Below, piece by piece: positions 1 through 10,421 of a stretch of DNA of 55,359 bases. The DNA is from an uncultured Saprospiraceae bacterium (GTDB lineage Bacteria; Bacteroidota; Bacteroidia; Chitinophagales; Saprospiraceae). Numbering within the stretch: position 1 is the stretch's first letter; each line of letters opens with the position of its first letter. The position numbers and the translations under genes were made by a program. Location: the NCBI GenBank assembly GCA_938022165.1, contig CALIEI010000020.1, positions 1 through 55,359 on the forward strand, read 5' to 3'. A model generated the notes under the pieces. The model searched no databases. It was given only the letters and a program-made list of their open reading frames with translations, and had not been told where the DNA came from.

Positions 1-35
1 TTCTTCGTACTTTCATCTTAATATGTTTTTTGATT

Positions 36-80
36 ACCCCGTTTTTCCGCGACCAACGAAGAAAACGGGGTTTTCTTTTT
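36..80 (+). terminator. Rho-independent terminator, plus strand
   Basis: Inverted repeat ACCCCGTTTT (36-45) against AAAACGGGGT (62-71), followed by TTTCTTTTT. The T-run lies on the plus-strand 3' side, so it should end a plus-strand transcript from beyond the left edge of the window. Confidence 0.65.
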
Positions 81-259
81 ATTAAGATAATACTTTGTTC
101 CCTATTTTTATAGACTATTTTCTACTACTGAATATCCCTAAATATTACTTCTTTGGACTAGTGCTGTGCAGTAGTCCCGATCGTAGCGAAGCGAAGATTC
201 GGGAGACTCGAAACAGAGTGTAGAGGCCGAGTCGAATGGCGAGCTACGAAACATAACGA

Positions 260-323
260 CCTGAGTTCATCTTTGCAATGCAGTACAATAGCAATTGTGC
301 TGCATTGCAAAGGTGAACTCAGG
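260..323. repeat. 64-bp near-perfect hairpin
   Basis: Two 30-base arms (260-289 and 294-323) pair with only two mismatches, both G.U-compatible on one strand, around the 4-base loop AGCA. There is no T-run directly after either arm, so it is not a typical terminator. It lies between repeats on the left and the sucD terminator on the right. It may be a mobile repeat or an RNA stem; the sequence does not decide. Confidence 0.7.
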
Positions 324-336
324 TAGGCCCCAAAAA

Positions 337-368
337 AATAGCATCTCCCGATAACGAAAGATGCTATT
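337..368 (-). terminator. Terminator of the sucD transcript
   Basis: Arms AATAGCATCT (337-346) and AGATGCTATT (359-368) are perfect complements with a 12-base loop. On the minus strand the stem is followed by a run of T (complement of the A-run at 332-338), 25 bases past the sucD stop. A classic rho-independent terminator. Confidence 0.85.
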
Positions 369-392
369 CTAAGATATCTTATTTAAAATGAA

Positions 393-1277
393 TTAAGCAC
401 TCACTCCTTCAAGTGCATTCTTCATAGTAATACCAATTTCAGCTGGAGAGCTCACAACATGAATTCCGCATTCGCCCATGATTTTCATTTTTGCTGCAGC
501 AGTATCTTCTGCACCTCCAATGATAGCTCCTGCATGTCCCATCGTACGACCTGCTGGTGCAGTCTGTCCTGCAATAAATCCAACTACTGGCTTTGTTGCA
601 TTCTCTTTGATCCATCTTGAAGCATCTGCTTCCATACTCCCTCCTATCTCGCCGATCATAATGATTCCGTCAGTATCTGGATCTTCCATTAGTAATCTAA
701 CTGCATCAAGTGTAGTCGTTCCAACAATAGGATCACCACCTATACCGATACAAGTAGACTGACCAAGGCCAGCTTTTGTAACCTGATCAACCGCTTCGTA
801 TGTCAAAGTCCCTGAACGAGAAACAATACCGATACGACCTGGGTTATGAATAAAGCCAGGCATGATCCCTACTTTTGCTTCTCCAGGAGTCATCACTCCA
901 GGACAGTTAGGACCAATCAGTCGGCACTGCGGTCTATCATTTAGGTAAGACTTTACTTTTACCATATCCTGAACTGGTATACCTTCAGTAATACAGATAA
1001 TAACTTTGATGCCAGCATCAGCCGCTTCCATCACTGCATCCGCAGCAAATCTTGGAGGTACAAATAGAATAGATGTATCTGCTCCTACCTTGTCTACAGC
1101 TTCTTGAACTGTGTTAAAAATAGGTTTATCCAAATGAGTCTGTCCTCCTTTTCCTGGAGTCACACCACCAACGATGTTTGTGCCGTACTCTATCATCTGT
1201 CCTGCATGAAAAGATCCCTCCTTTCCGGTAAATCCTTGGACGATAATTTTTGAATTTTTATTTACTAATACTGACAT
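393..1277 (-). CDS. sucD: Succinyl-CoA synthetase (ADP-forming) subunit alpha
   Basis: Alpha subunit of the TCA-cycle enzyme that interconverts succinyl-CoA and succinate with ATP or GTP formation; it works with the SucB beta subunit, which is not in this window. The 294-residue length is normal. Residues 1-100 form the CoA-binding Rossmann domain ([20 protein letters not shown]), and the phosphohistidine lies in GHAGAIIGG near the C-terminus (about H248). The start is 2 bases after the stop of the divIC-like gene, so the two are co-transcribed; a strong terminator follows. The separation from sucB is common in this phylum. Confidence 0.96.
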   Translation of the reverse strand: MSVLVNKNSKIIVQGFTGKEGSFHAGQMIEYGTNIVGGVTPGKGGQTHLDKPIFNTVQEAVDKVGADTSILFVPPRFAADAVMEAADAGIKVIICITEGIPVQDMVKVKSYLNDRPQCRLIGPNCPGVMTPGEAKVGIMPGFIHNPGRIGIVSRSGTLTYEAVDQVTKAGLGQSTCIGIGGDPIVGTTTLDAVRLLMEDPDTDGIIMIGEIGGSMEADASRWIKENATKPVVGFIAGQTAPAGRTMGHAGAIIGGAEDTAAAKMKIMGECGIHVVSSPAEIGITMKNALEGVSA

Positions 1278-1279
1278 AA

Positions 1280-1576
1280 TTATTTTTTATCGATAATGAA
1301 AACGTCTTCATTATCTTTTTTCATGTAATATTTTTCGCGTGCGAATTTCTCTTTATTTTTTCTTAGGGCATTTAGTTCAGAAGAAGTTTGTTCTATTTTC
1401 TCAGCGATTTCAATTTTCTCATTTTCTAGATCTACCAGTTTATTTGTTAACCGTAGCTGAGTACTGAGATCATTTCCATCAAAGAAAATCATCCAAGTAA
1501 CAAATCCCGCTAGTAGTATAAAATACCAATTGGTGAATGGATTGTACCACTTTCTGCTATTGTTAGAAAATTGCAT
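1280..1576 (-). CDS. DivIC/FtsB-like septum formation initiator
   Basis: A 98-residue single-pass membrane protein. One hydrophobic segment lies at about residues 17-34 ([16 protein letters not shown]), followed by a heptad-rich coiled coil (about 40-80, with [17 protein letters not shown]) and a charged tail. This is the architecture of FtsB/DivIC, which link FtsL and FtsQ/DivIB in the divisome; the sequence alone does not show which of the two it is. The position next to eno also matches the E. coli eno-ftsB order. A TATATTTG box (1590-1597) lies 14 bases upstream of the ATG, so the gene and sucD may have their own promoter. Confidence 0.8.
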   Translation of the reverse strand: MQFSNNSRKWYNPFTNWYFILLAGFVTWMIFFDGNDLSTQLRLTNKLVDLENEKIEIAEKIEQTSSELNALRKNKEKFAREKYYMKKDNEDVFIIDKK

Positions 1577-1589
1577 CGTATTTTTTTTT

Positions 1590-1597
1590 CAAATATA
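1590..1597 (-). promoter_or_regulatory. -7 box TATATTTG for the divIC-like gene and sucD
   Basis: Minus-strand TATATTTG matches the Bacteroidota TAnnTTTG -7 consensus and lies in the 32-base gap between eno and the divIC-like gene. No clear TTG is seen about 20 bases upstream, so it may be weak. It predicts a very short leader. Confidence 0.4.
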
Positions 1598-1608
1598 TGA
1601 AAATGTGC

Positions 1609-2901
<1,293 letters not shown>

Positions 2902-4005
2902 TTAGCTTGTTATGGTTTGGGTTTGCATTAAGTTACTGAATTCTTTAAACAAGTATCGAGCATCATGTGGACCTGGTGAAGCCTCAGGGTGATATTGCAC
3001 AGAAAATGCTTTTTTACTTTTCACCTTAATTCCTTCAACAGTATCATCATTCAGATTTATGTGTGTTACTTCAATATCTGGATGCGCATTAATGGACTCC
3101 GCTTTAACACCAAATCCATGATTTTGACTTGTTATTTCACATTTACTGGTGAGCATATTCTTCACAGGATGATTTAATCCTCTGTGTCCATGCTTCATCT
3201 TATAAGTCTCTAAGCCATTTGCTAGTGCCAATATTTGATGGCCTAAGCATATACCAAAAAGCGGAATATCTTCCTTAAGCACTTCTTTAGCAAAATCAAT
3301 TGCGTACTGCATAGCAGATGGATCACCTGGACCATTTGATAAGAAGATTCCATCTGATCCCCACTTCTTTACTTCCTCATAAGTAGTATGTGCTGGAAAT
3401 ACCTTCAAGTAAAATCCCTCATCAGCCATACACTGAAGTATGCTCTTTTTGACACCATAATCCATCACCGCTACCTTAACAGCATTATGTGGATCACCAA
3501 AATAATAAGCAGCATTGGTAGATACTTTAGAGGCTAACTCTAAGCCATCCATATTAGGTACTTCTTTTAGCTTAGCCTTAAGTACTTCTACATCTTGTAT
3601 ATCAGTAGAAATAATGGCATTCATCGCTCCTTGTGTTCTGATCTTCTTTACGATAGTTCTAGTATCTACATCATATATAGCTACCGTGTTATTAGACTCA
3701 AAATATTCTTGGATTGATGCATCAGCTAGTTTGCGCGAAAAACGTTCATTAAATGAACGACATACTAAGCCATTAATCTTGACACTCTCTGACTGGCCTT
3801 CTAGATTTTTAATGCCATAATTTCCAATGTGAACATTTGTTGTAACCATAATCTGACCAAAATAAGAAGGGTCTGTGAAGACCTCTTGATATCCGGTCAT
3901 ACCAGTATTAAAACATATTTCACCGGTTGCTATCCCTTTGACACCAGCTGCTTTTCCGTGATAAACGCTGCCATCATCTAGCAATAAAACTGCTTTTTCC
4001 ATCAA
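2902..4005 (-). CDS. carA: Carbamoyl-phosphate synthase small (glutaminase) subunit
   Basis: Hydrolyses glutamine and passes ammonia to CarB for carbamoyl phosphate, used for pyrimidines and arginine. The 367-residue length is normal. The N-terminal CPSase small domain covers residues 1-about 140 (LLLDDGSVYHGKAAG). The class I glutamine amidotransferase domain follows, with nucleophile Cys in LFGICLGHQIL and the His/Glu pair in QYHPEASPGPHD. carB is not in the window. A terminator separates it from rplQ and a TATATTTG box lies upstream, so carA-eno seem to be a unit separate from the ribosomal cluster. Confidence 0.97.
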   Translation of the reverse strand: MMEKAVLLLDDGSVYHGKAAGVKGIATGEICFNTGMTGYQEVFTDPSYFGQIMVTTNVHIGNYGIKNLEGQSESVKINGLVCRSFNERFSRKLADASIQEYFESNNTVAIYDVDTRTIVKKIRTQGAMNAIISTDIQDVEVLKAKLKEVPNMDGLELASKVSTNAAYYFGDPHNAVKVAVMDYGVKKSILQCMADEGFYLKVFPAHTTYEEVKKWGSDGIFLSNGPGDPSAMQYAIDFAKEVLKEDIPLFGICLGHQILALANGLETYKMKHGHRGLNHPVKNMLTSKCEITSQNHGFGVKAESINAHPDIEVTHINLNDDTVEGIKVKSKKAFSVQYHPEASPGPHDARYLFKEFSNLMQTQTITS

Positions 4006-4030
4006 TGAAAGTTTGATTTTTATTTGGACT

Positions 4031-4038
4031 CAAATATA
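4031..4038 (-). promoter_or_regulatory. -7 box TATATTTG upstream of carA
   Basis: Minus-strand TATATTTG fits TAnnTTTG and lies 25 bases before the carA ATG and just after the rplQ terminator. No TTG is seen at the expected 19-21 base distance. Confidence 0.45.
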
Positions 4039-4060
4039 AACAACTAATAGTTATAAAATA

Positions 4061-4097
4061 AAAAAGGCAATACCCTATTGAAAGGTATTGCCTTTTT
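4061..4097 (-). terminator. Terminator of the ribosomal protein cluster, after rplQ
   Basis: Perfect 14-base arms (4061-4074 and 4084-4097; GGCAATACC against GGTATTGCC with A/T flanks) around a 9-base loop, 17 bases after the rplQ stop. A/T tracts on both sides make it potentially bidirectional, but only minus-strand genes flank it. It ends the alpha-operon transcript. Confidence 0.85.
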
Positions 4098-4114
4098 ATT
4101 TAAACTATATATTT

Positions 4115-4669
4115 CTACTCTTCTTCAGAGCCATCTTTCTTATTAGTTTCTTTTTTAACTTCCTCTTTGAAAGAATCAGTAGCAGTAGCTGCTGCGGCTG
4201 CTGTAGTAGCTGCTCCAGTGCTAGTTTCTGTAGCAGACTTCTTACCTCTTCTTGTTCTCTTCTTCTTCCCTTCTCCAGCAGAAGATTTAGCAGTACCATT
4301 AGTGTAAACAGAGTTGAAATCTACAAACTCGATAATAGCCATTTGAGCACTATCACTCTTTCTAAATCCTGTTTTGATAATTCTTAAATATCCACCTGGT
4401 CTATTAGTTACTGCATCTGAAATTGTAGAAAACAATTCCGTAACTGCAGTTTTATTGCCTAGGTAGCTAAAAACAACTCTTCTGTTATGCGTAGAATTAG
4501 TCTTACTCTTAGTAACTAAAGGCTCCAAGTATACCCTTAAAGCTTTAGCTTTTGCAAGAGTAGTTCTGATACGCTTATGCTCAATAAGAGCTATTGATAA
4601 ATTTCTAAAGAGTGCCTTTCTGTGGCCAGTCTTTCTTTTTAAATGATTTACTTTTTTACCGTGTCTCAT
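4115..4669 (-). CDS. rplQ: 50S ribosomal protein L17 with acidic/basic C-terminal tail
   Basis: Large-subunit protein near the tunnel exit. The core (residues 1-about 125; MRHGKKVNHLKRKTGHRKAL, then TNRPGGYLRI) is a clear L17. The total of 184 residues is longer than the roughly 120-130 of E. coli. The extra 55-60 residues are low complexity: a lysine/arginine block (KKKRTRRGKK), an Ala/Thr-rich linker and a Glu/Lys end (GSEEE). Extended L17 tails are known in Bacteroidota. It is the last gene of the cluster, 111 bases after rpoA and just before a strong terminator. Confidence 0.96.
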   Translation of the reverse strand: MRHGKKVNHLKRKTGHRKALFRNLSIALIEHKRIRTTLAKAKALRVYLEPLVTKSKTNSTHNRRVVFSYLGNKTAVTELFSTISDAVTNRPGGYLRIIKTGFRKSDSAQMAIIEFVDFNSVYTNGTAKSSAGEGKKKRTRRGKKSATETSTGAATTAAAAATATDSFKEEVKKETNKKDGSEEE

Positions 4670-4780
4670 AATTGAGCGTTGTTTTTAAATTAAAAATTAT
4701 TGTCTCCGCAGCATGGAAAATCTCATAACTGCAATATTTAAAGAACCTCTATTTTTTATAAAAAGAGGATCAGATGATCT

Positions 4781-5782
4781 TTATTGATCTTCGTCAAGTT
4801 TATACTTGGAAAGATCCATTCCAAAGGTCAAACCTTTGTTTTGAAGTAGATCTTCGATTTCAACTAATGACTTCTTACCAAAGTTTCTAAACTTAAGAAG
4901 TTCATGAGTATCAAACTTAACCATTGAACCAAGGGTATTAATCTTAGCTGCTTTCAAACAGTTGTAAGCTCTTACTGAAAGATCTAAATCTTCAAGAGAA
5001 GTCTTTAACAACTTTCTCATATGTAAGATATGCTCATCAACAATATTATCTTCATTATCCTTCTCACTGTCAAAAGTGATATTCTCGTCAGTAATCAACA
5101 TCAAGTGTTGAATAAGAATTCTTGAAGCTTCTTTTACAGCATCCTCTGGATGTATAGTACCATCAGTAGTAACATCAAGAGTCAACTTTTCATAATCTGT
5201 TCTTTGTCCTACTCTAGTATTACCAATCTTATATGCTACATTCTTGATAGGTGTATAGATAGCATCAATTGGAATAACGCCAATAGGAGCATCTTTAGGG
5301 AGGTTTTCACCAGCAGGCTTATAACCTCTACCTTTGGTTACAGTAAACTCAATTTCTAGGTTTACAGATGATTCCATTCTACAGATAAGCATATCAGGAT
5401 TCATTACCTTGAATACATTGGTATGCTCTTCCATATCACCAGCTCTAAATTCTTCCTTACCAGAAATGGTTAGGTATATTTTTTCGCTAGAAATTTCTTC
5501 TTCTTGTATTAGTTGCTTTAATCTAACCTGCTTGAGGTTTAAAACAATATCGACTACATCCTCAACCACACCTTTGATTGTTGAAAATTCGTGGTCAACA
5601 CCTGCGATTCTAACTGCCGAAATTGCGAAACCTTCTAAAGAAGAAAGTAATACTCTTCTAATAGAGTTTCCGATAGTTTGGCCAAATCCAGGCTCTAATG
5701 GTTTAAATTCGAATTGTCCTTCAAAATCAGTAGCCTTCTGAAGAATAATTTTTTCTGGTTGTTGAAAACTTAAAATACTCAT
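4781..5782 (-). CDS. rpoA: DNA-directed RNA polymerase subunit alpha
   Basis: Alpha subunit that nucleates RNA polymerase assembly (N-terminal domain) and contacts UP elements and activators (C-terminal domain). The 333-residue length is normal. Residues 1-about 235 form the dimerising domain (GQTIGNSIRRVLLSSLEG is its hallmark). The C-terminal domain (about 255-320) has helix-hairpin-helix segments with LSVRAYNCLKAAKINTLGS and FGKKSLVEIEDLL. It lies between rpsD and rplQ as in most bacteria. Confidence 0.98.
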   Translation of the reverse strand: MSILSFQQPEKIILQKATDFEGQFEFKPLEPGFGQTIGNSIRRVLLSSLEGFAISAVRIAGVDHEFSTIKGVVEDVVDIVLNLKQVRLKQLIQEEEISSEKIYLTISGKEEFRAGDMEEHTNVFKVMNPDMLICRMESSVNLEIEFTVTKGRGYKPAGENLPKDAPIGVIPIDAIYTPIKNVAYKIGNTRVGQRTDYEKLTLDVTTDGTIHPEDAVKEASRILIQHLMLITDENITFDSEKDNEDNIVDEHILHMRKLLKTSLEDLDLSVRAYNCLKAAKINTLGSMVKFDTHELLKFRNFGKKSLVEIEDLLQNKGLTFGMDLSKYKLDEDQ

Positions 5783-5829
5783 ATAGTTTTTTTGATGAGG
5801 ATTTAGAAAAAAAAGGCTAAAATGATATT

Positions 5830-6441
5830 CTACTTAGAATATAGTTCAACGATAAGCTGTTCGTTTATTTTTTCAGGAATAAGCTCTCTTTCTGGATATT
5901 CCAAAAATTTACCTTCCATAGCATCAGAACTGAATTGCAACCAAGAATACTTTTTTGCTTCAGAAATGTTGCTAGCTACATTTTGAGCTATAACTTCTAA
6001 ATTTTTTGATTTTCCTCTAACAGATACCACATCACCTGGCTTCAACTGAGTTGAAGGGATGTTGTTGACAACACCATTCACAACGATATGTCTGTGAGAA
6101 ACTAATTGACGAGCAGCTCTTCGAGTCGGTGCTATTCCTAGTCTAAAAACAGCGTTGTCTAGTCTAGATTCCAATAGTTGAAGAAGTACTTCACCTGTTA
6201 CACCCTTCTTTCGAGAAGCTTTGTCAAACAAATTTCTAAATTGCTTTTCAAGCAGACCATAAGTATACTTAGCTTTTTGCTTTTCTCTTAATTGGTTTGC
6301 GTAATCAGACTTTTGCTTTCTTCTACCTCCACCATGTTGGCCAGGAGGAGTCTTTCTTTTCTCGAAAGCTCTATCAAATCCAAAAATAGCTTCGCCTAAT
6401 GCTCTTGCTTTCTTTGTTCTTGGTCCAGTGTATCTTGCCAT
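5830..6441 (-). CDS. rpsD: 30S ribosomal protein S4
   Basis: Primary 16S rRNA-binding protein that starts 30S assembly and helps keep decoding accurate. It has 203 residues. The N-terminal part ([14 protein letters not shown]) lacks the zinc-binding cysteines of some S4 proteins, and the S4 RNA-binding domain is at about 92-155 ([34 protein letters not shown]). It lies 47 bases upstream of rpoA and 27 bases downstream of rpsK. Confidence 0.98.
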   Translation of the reverse strand: MARYTGPRTKKARALGEAIFGFDRAFEKRKTPPGQHGGGRRKQKSDYANQLREKQKAKYTYGLLEKQFRNLFDKASRKKGVTGEVLLQLLESRLDNAVFRLGIAPTRRAARQLVSHRHIVVNGVVNNIPSTQLKPGDVVSVRGKSKNLEVIAQNVASNISEAKKYSWLQFSSDAMEGKFLEYPERELIPEKINEQLIVELYSK

Positions 6442-6468
6442 AATTTTTTAAACTTCTTTACCTAAGAA

Positions 6469-6855
6469 TTAAACACGTCTTCTCTTTGGAGGTCTGCATC
6501 CATTGTGAGGAATAGGTGTAACATCTTTGATTTTAGTAACTTTTATACCTGCTACATCAATTGCTCTGATAGCTGCTTCTCTTCCAGCTCCAGGCCCTTT
6601 TACAAATACTTCCGCAGTCTTCATACCTGCAGCTGCAGCAACACCTGCAGCATCAGCAGCAGCTATTTGAGCAGCATAAGGTGTATTTTTCTTAGAACCT
6701 CTAAAACCAGCTTTACCGGCAGATGCCCATGAAATAACCTGACCACTCTTATTTGTAAGAGAGATAATGATGTTATTGAAACTCGCTTGAATAAAGATCA
6801 ATCCTTCTGAATCAACCTTTACGGTACGTTTTTTTACTTTTTTACTCTTAGCCAT
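6469..6855 (-). CDS. rpsK: 30S ribosomal protein S11
   Basis: Platform protein of the small subunit next to the E-site mRNA. It has 128 residues, normal length. The S11 signature is clear: [34 protein letters not shown] and the C-terminal [17 protein letters not shown]. The N-terminus begins with a lysine-rich extension ([12 protein letters not shown]). Confidence 0.98.
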   Translation of the reverse strand: MAKSKKVKKRTVKVDSEGLIFIQASFNNIIISLTNKSGQVISWASAGKAGFRGSKKNTPYAAQIAAADAAGVAAAAGMKTAEVFVKGPGAGREAAIRAIDVAGIKVTKIKDVTPIPHNGCRPPKRRRV

Positions 6856-6888
6856 ATCAAATGATATAATAAGTTGAAATGTATAATA

Positions 6889-7266
6889 TTATTTAGTAGC
6901 CTTCTTCTTGTTCGCTACAGTCTTTCTTTTACCTTTTCGAGTACGTGCATTTGTCTTCGTACGTTGGCCTCTTAGAGGTAGGCCTCTACGATGTCTCAAA
7001 CCACGGTAACATCCAATATCCATTAGACGTTTTATATTCAGTTGCACTTCAGATCTTAACTGACCTTCAACTCTATATTCATTTTGGATGATACCAGAAA
7101 TTGACTTGATATTATCATCATTCCACTCTGATATTTTAGTATTGTGCTCAATACCTGCCTTATCCAAAATTTCTAGAGCTCTAGATGGACCAATACCGAA
7201 AATATAGGTCAATCCGATAATTCCTCTTTTATTTCTTGGTAAATCTACACCAGCAATTCGTGCCAT
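6889..7266 (-). CDS. rpsM: 30S ribosomal protein S13
   Basis: Head protein of the small subunit that touches P-site tRNA and forms bridges to L5. It has 125 residues. The signatures are [15 protein letters not shown] at the start, the helix-hairpin-helix [16 protein letters not shown], and the basic tail with [20 protein letters not shown]. It follows rpmJ after 13 bases. Confidence 0.98.
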   Translation of the reverse strand: MARIAGVDLPRNKRGIIGLTYIFGIGPSRALEILDKAGIEHNTKISEWNDDNIKSISGIIQNEYRVEGQLRSEVQLNIKRLMDIGCYRGLRHRRGLPLRGQRTKTNARTRKGKRKTVANKKKATK

Positions 7267-7279
7267 ATCTTTTTAATTT

Positions 7280-7396
7280 TTACCCTTGACGTTGTTTAAA
7301 TCTAGGATTCTTTTTGTTGATAACATACAACTTCCCTTTTCTCCTCACGATCTTACAATCAGTAGATCTTTTCTTTATTGAAGCTCTTACTTTCAT
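7280..7396 (-). CDS. rpmJ: 50S ribosomal protein L36, zinc-free form
   Basis: A 38-residue reading frame found by translating the gap between infA and rpsM: it begins [15 protein letters not shown] and ends NPRFKQRQG. The [18 protein letters not shown] end is diagnostic of L36. Only one cysteine remains of the usual Cys3-His zinc site, so this is the zinc-independent type. The neighbours are 20 and 13 bases away, the standard infA-rpmJ-rpsM order. Confidence 0.95.
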   Translation of the reverse strand: MKVRASIKKRSTDCKIVRRKGKLYVINKKNPRFKQRQG

Positions 7397-7416
7397 AATA
7401 ACTTAATTTAGTTCAA

Positions 7417-7635
7417 TTATTTATATCTGTAATTGATTCGCCCTCTCGACAAATCATATGGGGAAATTTCAACCGCTACTTTATCACCTGGTAGAATACG
7501 GATATAGTGCATTCTCATTTTTCCAGATATAGTCGCCACGATTTCATGACCATTTTCTAGACGAACTCGGAACATAGCATTGGATAGTGCTTCTTCAATG
7601 ATACCATCTTGCTTTATTAAGTCCTGTTTCGCCAT
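7417..7635 (-). CDS. infA: Translation initiation factor IF-1
   Basis: Small OB-fold factor that binds the 30S A site and assists IF-2 and IF-3. The start chosen gives [20 protein letters not shown] and 72 residues, the family length. A longer in-frame version from 7683 would add 16 residues that overlap a TATCTTTG promoter box and match nothing in the family. The hallmarks [20 protein letters not shown] and [13 protein letters not shown] are present. Confidence 0.97.
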   Translation of the reverse strand: MAKQDLIKQDGIIEEALSNAMFRVRLENGHEIVATISGKMRMHYIRILPGDKVAVEISPYDLSRGRINYRYK

Positions 7636-7653
7636 AATTTGAATTTCGGTGTG

Positions 7654-7661
7654 CAAAGATA
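7654..7661 (-). promoter_or_regulatory. Internal -7 box TATCTTTG upstream of infA
   Basis: Minus-strand TATCTTTG is an exact TAnnTTTG match, 18 bases before the infA ATG in the map-infA gap. It suggests that infA-rpmJ-rpsM-rpsK-rpsD-rpoA-rplQ can be transcribed apart from the upstream genes. No obvious TTG is seen 19-21 bases upstream. Confidence 0.5.
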
Positions 7662-7697
7662 CAAATTTTATCCTAAAATGCACAGCTTTTTTGTGGT

Positions 7698-8525
7698 TTA
7701 AGCACCAGATACCTCTGTAGATCTGATTGCCACCATATTAACATTTGAATTCTTTTTTATCTCTGCTTCAATTAAGGAATGATCGCTGAGTATCAAAGCT
7801 TTATCTTTTTGCACACAGATAGTATGCTCATAGTGAGCTGACATAGTCCCATCTTTACTGGCAACTGTCCAGCCATCATCTAGCTGCTTTACTCCTCTTT
7901 TTCCTAAATTAACCATTGGCTCAATTGCGATGACCAAACCTTCTTTCAATTTAGCCCCTCGGCCTCTCTTTCCATAATTTGGTACTTCTGGCGGTTCATG
8001 CAAAGAACGTCCAATTCCGTGTCCAACCAATTCTCTAACTACGCCATACTTATATGTGTTCTCGCAATACTCTTGAACAGCATAGCCAATATCTCCAATT
8101 CTTTGTCCTGCTACTGCTGCTGCTATTCCTTTGTAAAGTGAAGTATTGGTTACTTCTAGCAACTGCATTGTTTCTTTCTTCACTTCTCCAAGTGCAAAAG
8201 TGTATGCAGAATCGCCAAAAAATTCATTCATATAGGTTCCACAATCGATAGAGACTACATCTCCGTCTTTGAATTCGACATCCGTAGGGATACCATGAAC
8301 TACTTGATCATTAACTGAAATACATAATGTTGCTGGAAAACCTCTATACCCTTTGAAAGCGGGTAGTGCATTATGGTCTTTGATTAATTCTTCTGCGATT
8401 TGATCCATCTGAAGACCCGTAACCCCTGGCCTAATTTGTGATGCAACCTGAGCGAGTGCTTTACATACAAGCAAGCAACTCTTTCTTATAAGTTCTACTT
8501 CTTCTTCAGTTTTGTAATATACCAT
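7698..8525 (-). CDS. map: Type I methionine aminopeptidase
   Basis: Removes the initiator methionine from nascent proteins. The 275-residue length is a little above the E. coli enzyme. The pita-bread fold metal ligands are visible: Asp in [14 protein letters not shown] and GDSAYTF, His in [13 protein letters not shown], Glu in AIEPMVNLG and Glu in [10 protein letters not shown]. It lies between secY and infA, a common place for map. The C-terminus runs some 20 residues past the core fold. Confidence 0.96.
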   Translation of the reverse strand: MVYYKTEEEVELIRKSCLLVCKALAQVASQIRPGVTGLQMDQIAEELIKDHNALPAFKGYRGFPATLCISVNDQVVHGIPTDVEFKDGDVVSIDCGTYMNEFFGDSAYTFALGEVKKETMQLLEVTNTSLYKGIAAAVAGQRIGDIGYAVQEYCENTYKYGVVRELVGHGIGRSLHEPPEVPNYGKRGRGAKLKEGLVIAIEPMVNLGKRGVKQLDDGWTVASKDGTMSAHYEHTICVQKDKALILSDHSLIEAEIKKNSNVNMVAIRSTEVSGA

Positions 8526-8590
8526 AGTACCGTTAAACGTGTTTATTAATATACAACCCCGAAGAGATCAAATCGTTTAGATGAAGAAAA

Positions 8591-9952
8591 TTACATGCCG
8601 GCTCCGATACCTTGCATTCTACTCCTTCCTTGTAGTTTACCTGACTTAACCAATCCATCATATTTTCTCATAAGTAGGTAACTTTCTATCTGTTGAAGTG
8701 TGTCTAAAACAACAGCTACTAAGATAAGAAGTGAAGTACCTCCAAAGAAAAGAGCCAAAGATAAATTGACTCCAAAGATTCTATTGATGATAGCAGGTAA
8801 TATAGATATTAGACCTAAAAAGATAGATCCAGGAAGTGTAATTCTTGTAGTAACGGTATCTATAAAGTCAGCTGTACTTTTACCCGGTTTCACACCTGGA
8901 ATAAATGCGTTCTGTCTTTTAAGATATTCAGCATATTGCTGTGGGTTCACTAAAAGAGCTGTATATACATATGTAAAGACAACTACTAAAAGGAAGTAAA
9001 CTAAGTTATATGGTGTAGAAGTAATGTCATTGAAAATTGCTGCCATAGAACCTGTTGCTGGACTTCCGCCATCACCAGACATAAAGTAAGTAGCTACTGT
9101 GCCTGGCAAAAACATTAATGCTTGAGCAAAGATAATAGGCATTACACCTGCTGCATTTACTTTAACTGGAATGTAATCTCTATTACCAGCTACAGGCATT
9201 TCATTATTTCCTCTACCCACAATTCTTTTCGCAAATTGGATTGGAATCTTTCTTACACCTTGTACTATTAGCACTGTAGCTAATGTAACCGCAAATAGTG
9301 CTCCTAGGATAATGATGAACATAAATGGGTTTGTATTTGACATCTCTCCAATAAAAGCCGCTGGTAGCGTAGCGATAATACCAATGGTAATCAAAAGAGA
9401 TACACCGTTTCCGATTCCCTTATCTGTAATCTTTTCACCTAACCACATGGCGAAAATAGTACCCGCACAAAGGATAATAATATTAGCTAACCAAAATATA
9501 CCTGTTGGCACAGAAGGGTTGATAGCGCCAGGAGTAGTCTGTATCATACTTAAGTATCCAGTTCCTTGAACTAGACAAATAAATACGGTAAGCATTCTTG
9601 TAATTTGAGTAATTTTCTTTCTACCTGATTCCCCTTCTTTTTGCTGTAGTTTTTGGAAATAAGGAACAGCAAATCCTAAAAGTTGAATGATAATTGATGC
9701 CGTAATATAAGGCATGATACCAAGTGCAAAAAGAGATGCGTTTTTGAATGCACCTCCAGAAAACATATTGATTATACCTAACAAATCAGTGGGTGCATTA
9801 GAAATAGTATCTAAAGCTCCTCTGTTAACTCCTGGAAGTATAATAAAAGATCCTACTCTATAAACTGCTAGCATAGCAATTGTGAATAGGATTCTGCCTT
9901 TTAATTCATCTATACTCCAAATGTTCTTTAGAGTAGTTATCAATCTTTTCAT
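8591..9952 (-). CDS. secY: Preprotein translocase channel subunit SecY
   Basis: Central pore of the Sec translocon in the inner membrane. It has 453 residues with ten predicted hydrophobic helices; the first is near 20-40 (GRILFTIAMLAVYRVGSFI). Conserved regions include the plug segment (LLGIINMFSGGAFKNASLFA), IGIGNGVSLLI-like GIGNGVSLLITIGI and the cytosolic loop IPGVKPGKSTADFI. It starts 9 bases after... the rplO stop, so translation of the two is tightly linked. secE and secG are elsewhere. Confidence 0.97.
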   Translation of the reverse strand: MKRLITTLKNIWSIDELKGRILFTIAMLAVYRVGSFIILPGVNRGALDTISNAPTDLLGIINMFSGGAFKNASLFALGIMPYITASIIIQLLGFAVPYFQKLQQKEGESGRKKITQITRMLTVFICLVQGTGYLSMIQTTPGAINPSVPTGIFWLANIIILCAGTIFAMWLGEKITDKGIGNGVSLLITIGIIATLPAAFIGEMSNTNPFMFIIILGALFAVTLATVLIVQGVRKIPIQFAKRIVGRGNNEMPVAGNRDYIPVKVNAAGVMPIIFAQALMFLPGTVATYFMSGDGGSPATGSMAAIFNDITSTPYNLVYFLLVVVFTYVYTALLVNPQQYAEYLKRQNAFIPGVKPGKSTADFIDTVTTRITLPGSIFLGLISILPAIINRIFGVNLSLALFFGGTSLLILVAVVLDTLQQIESYLLMRKYDGLVKSGKLQGRSRMQGIGAGM

Positions 9953-9961
9953 CGGTGCAAT

Positions 9962-10408
9962 TTATGCGATTGTTATTGTTCCTCCGGATTTTTCGATGCT
10001 TTCCTTTGCAGCGCCTGACACAGCATTTGCTGTTATATTCAATTTTGATTTGATTTCGCCAGTGCCCAAGATTTTCACTTTATCACCTTTATTAACAATA
10101 CCATTTGTAACTAAAAACTCGATATCAATATTAGAATTACGATATTTCTCAAAAATAGATTCCAACCTATTAAGATTAATTGCTACGTACTCCGTTCTAT
10201 TAGGGTTTTTGAAGCCTCTTTTAGGCAATCTCATCTGCAAAGGCATCTGACCACCCTCATGGTTTCTCTTTCTACTGTAACCAGATCTAGACTTTTGTCC
10301 TTTATGACCTCTTGTTGCAGTACCTCCTTTACCTGAACCTTGTCCTCTTGCTATTCTCTTCCCGCTCTTAACGGCACCTTTAGCTGGTCTTAAATTATGA
10401 AGTTCCAT
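9962..10408 (-). CDS. rplO: 50S ribosomal protein L15
   Basis: Late-assembly large-subunit protein. The start at the internal ATG gives MELHNLRPAKGAVKSGKR, the normal L15 N-terminus, and 148 residues; the longer frame from 10435 would add nine residues and overlap rpmD. The glycine/arginine-rich N-terminal half (GQGSGKGGTATRGHKGQKSR) and the MRLPKRGFKN motif are typical. Confidence 0.96.
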   Translation of the reverse strand: MELHNLRPAKGAVKSGKRIARGQGSGKGGTATRGHKGQKSRSGYSRKRNHEGGQMPLQMRLPKRGFKNPNRTEYVAINLNRLESIFEKYRNSNIDIEFLVTNGIVNKGDKVKILGTGEIKSKLNITANAVSGAAKESIEKSGGTITIA

Positions 10409-10421
10409 ATCGATATAGTTA

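Larger units (their letters stand above)
1..392. other. Non-coding left edge with repeats and two terminators
   Basis: No plausible gene is visible in these 392 bases. The stretch holds a plus-strand terminator (36-80), a block of short inverted repeats at about 175-250 (for example CCCGATC against GATTCGGG, and GACTCG against CGAGTC), a 64-bp hairpin (260-323) and the sucD terminator (337-368). The inverted-repeat block resembles the short GC-richer repeats that litter Bacteroidota intergenic DNA; that resemblance is from general knowledge, not a search. Confidence 0.6.

Noticed and set aside
175-250. tRNA-like fold in the repeats left of sucD
   Set aside because: No acceptor stem or T-loop consensus (GGTTCGA) fits; it looks like dispersed repeats.
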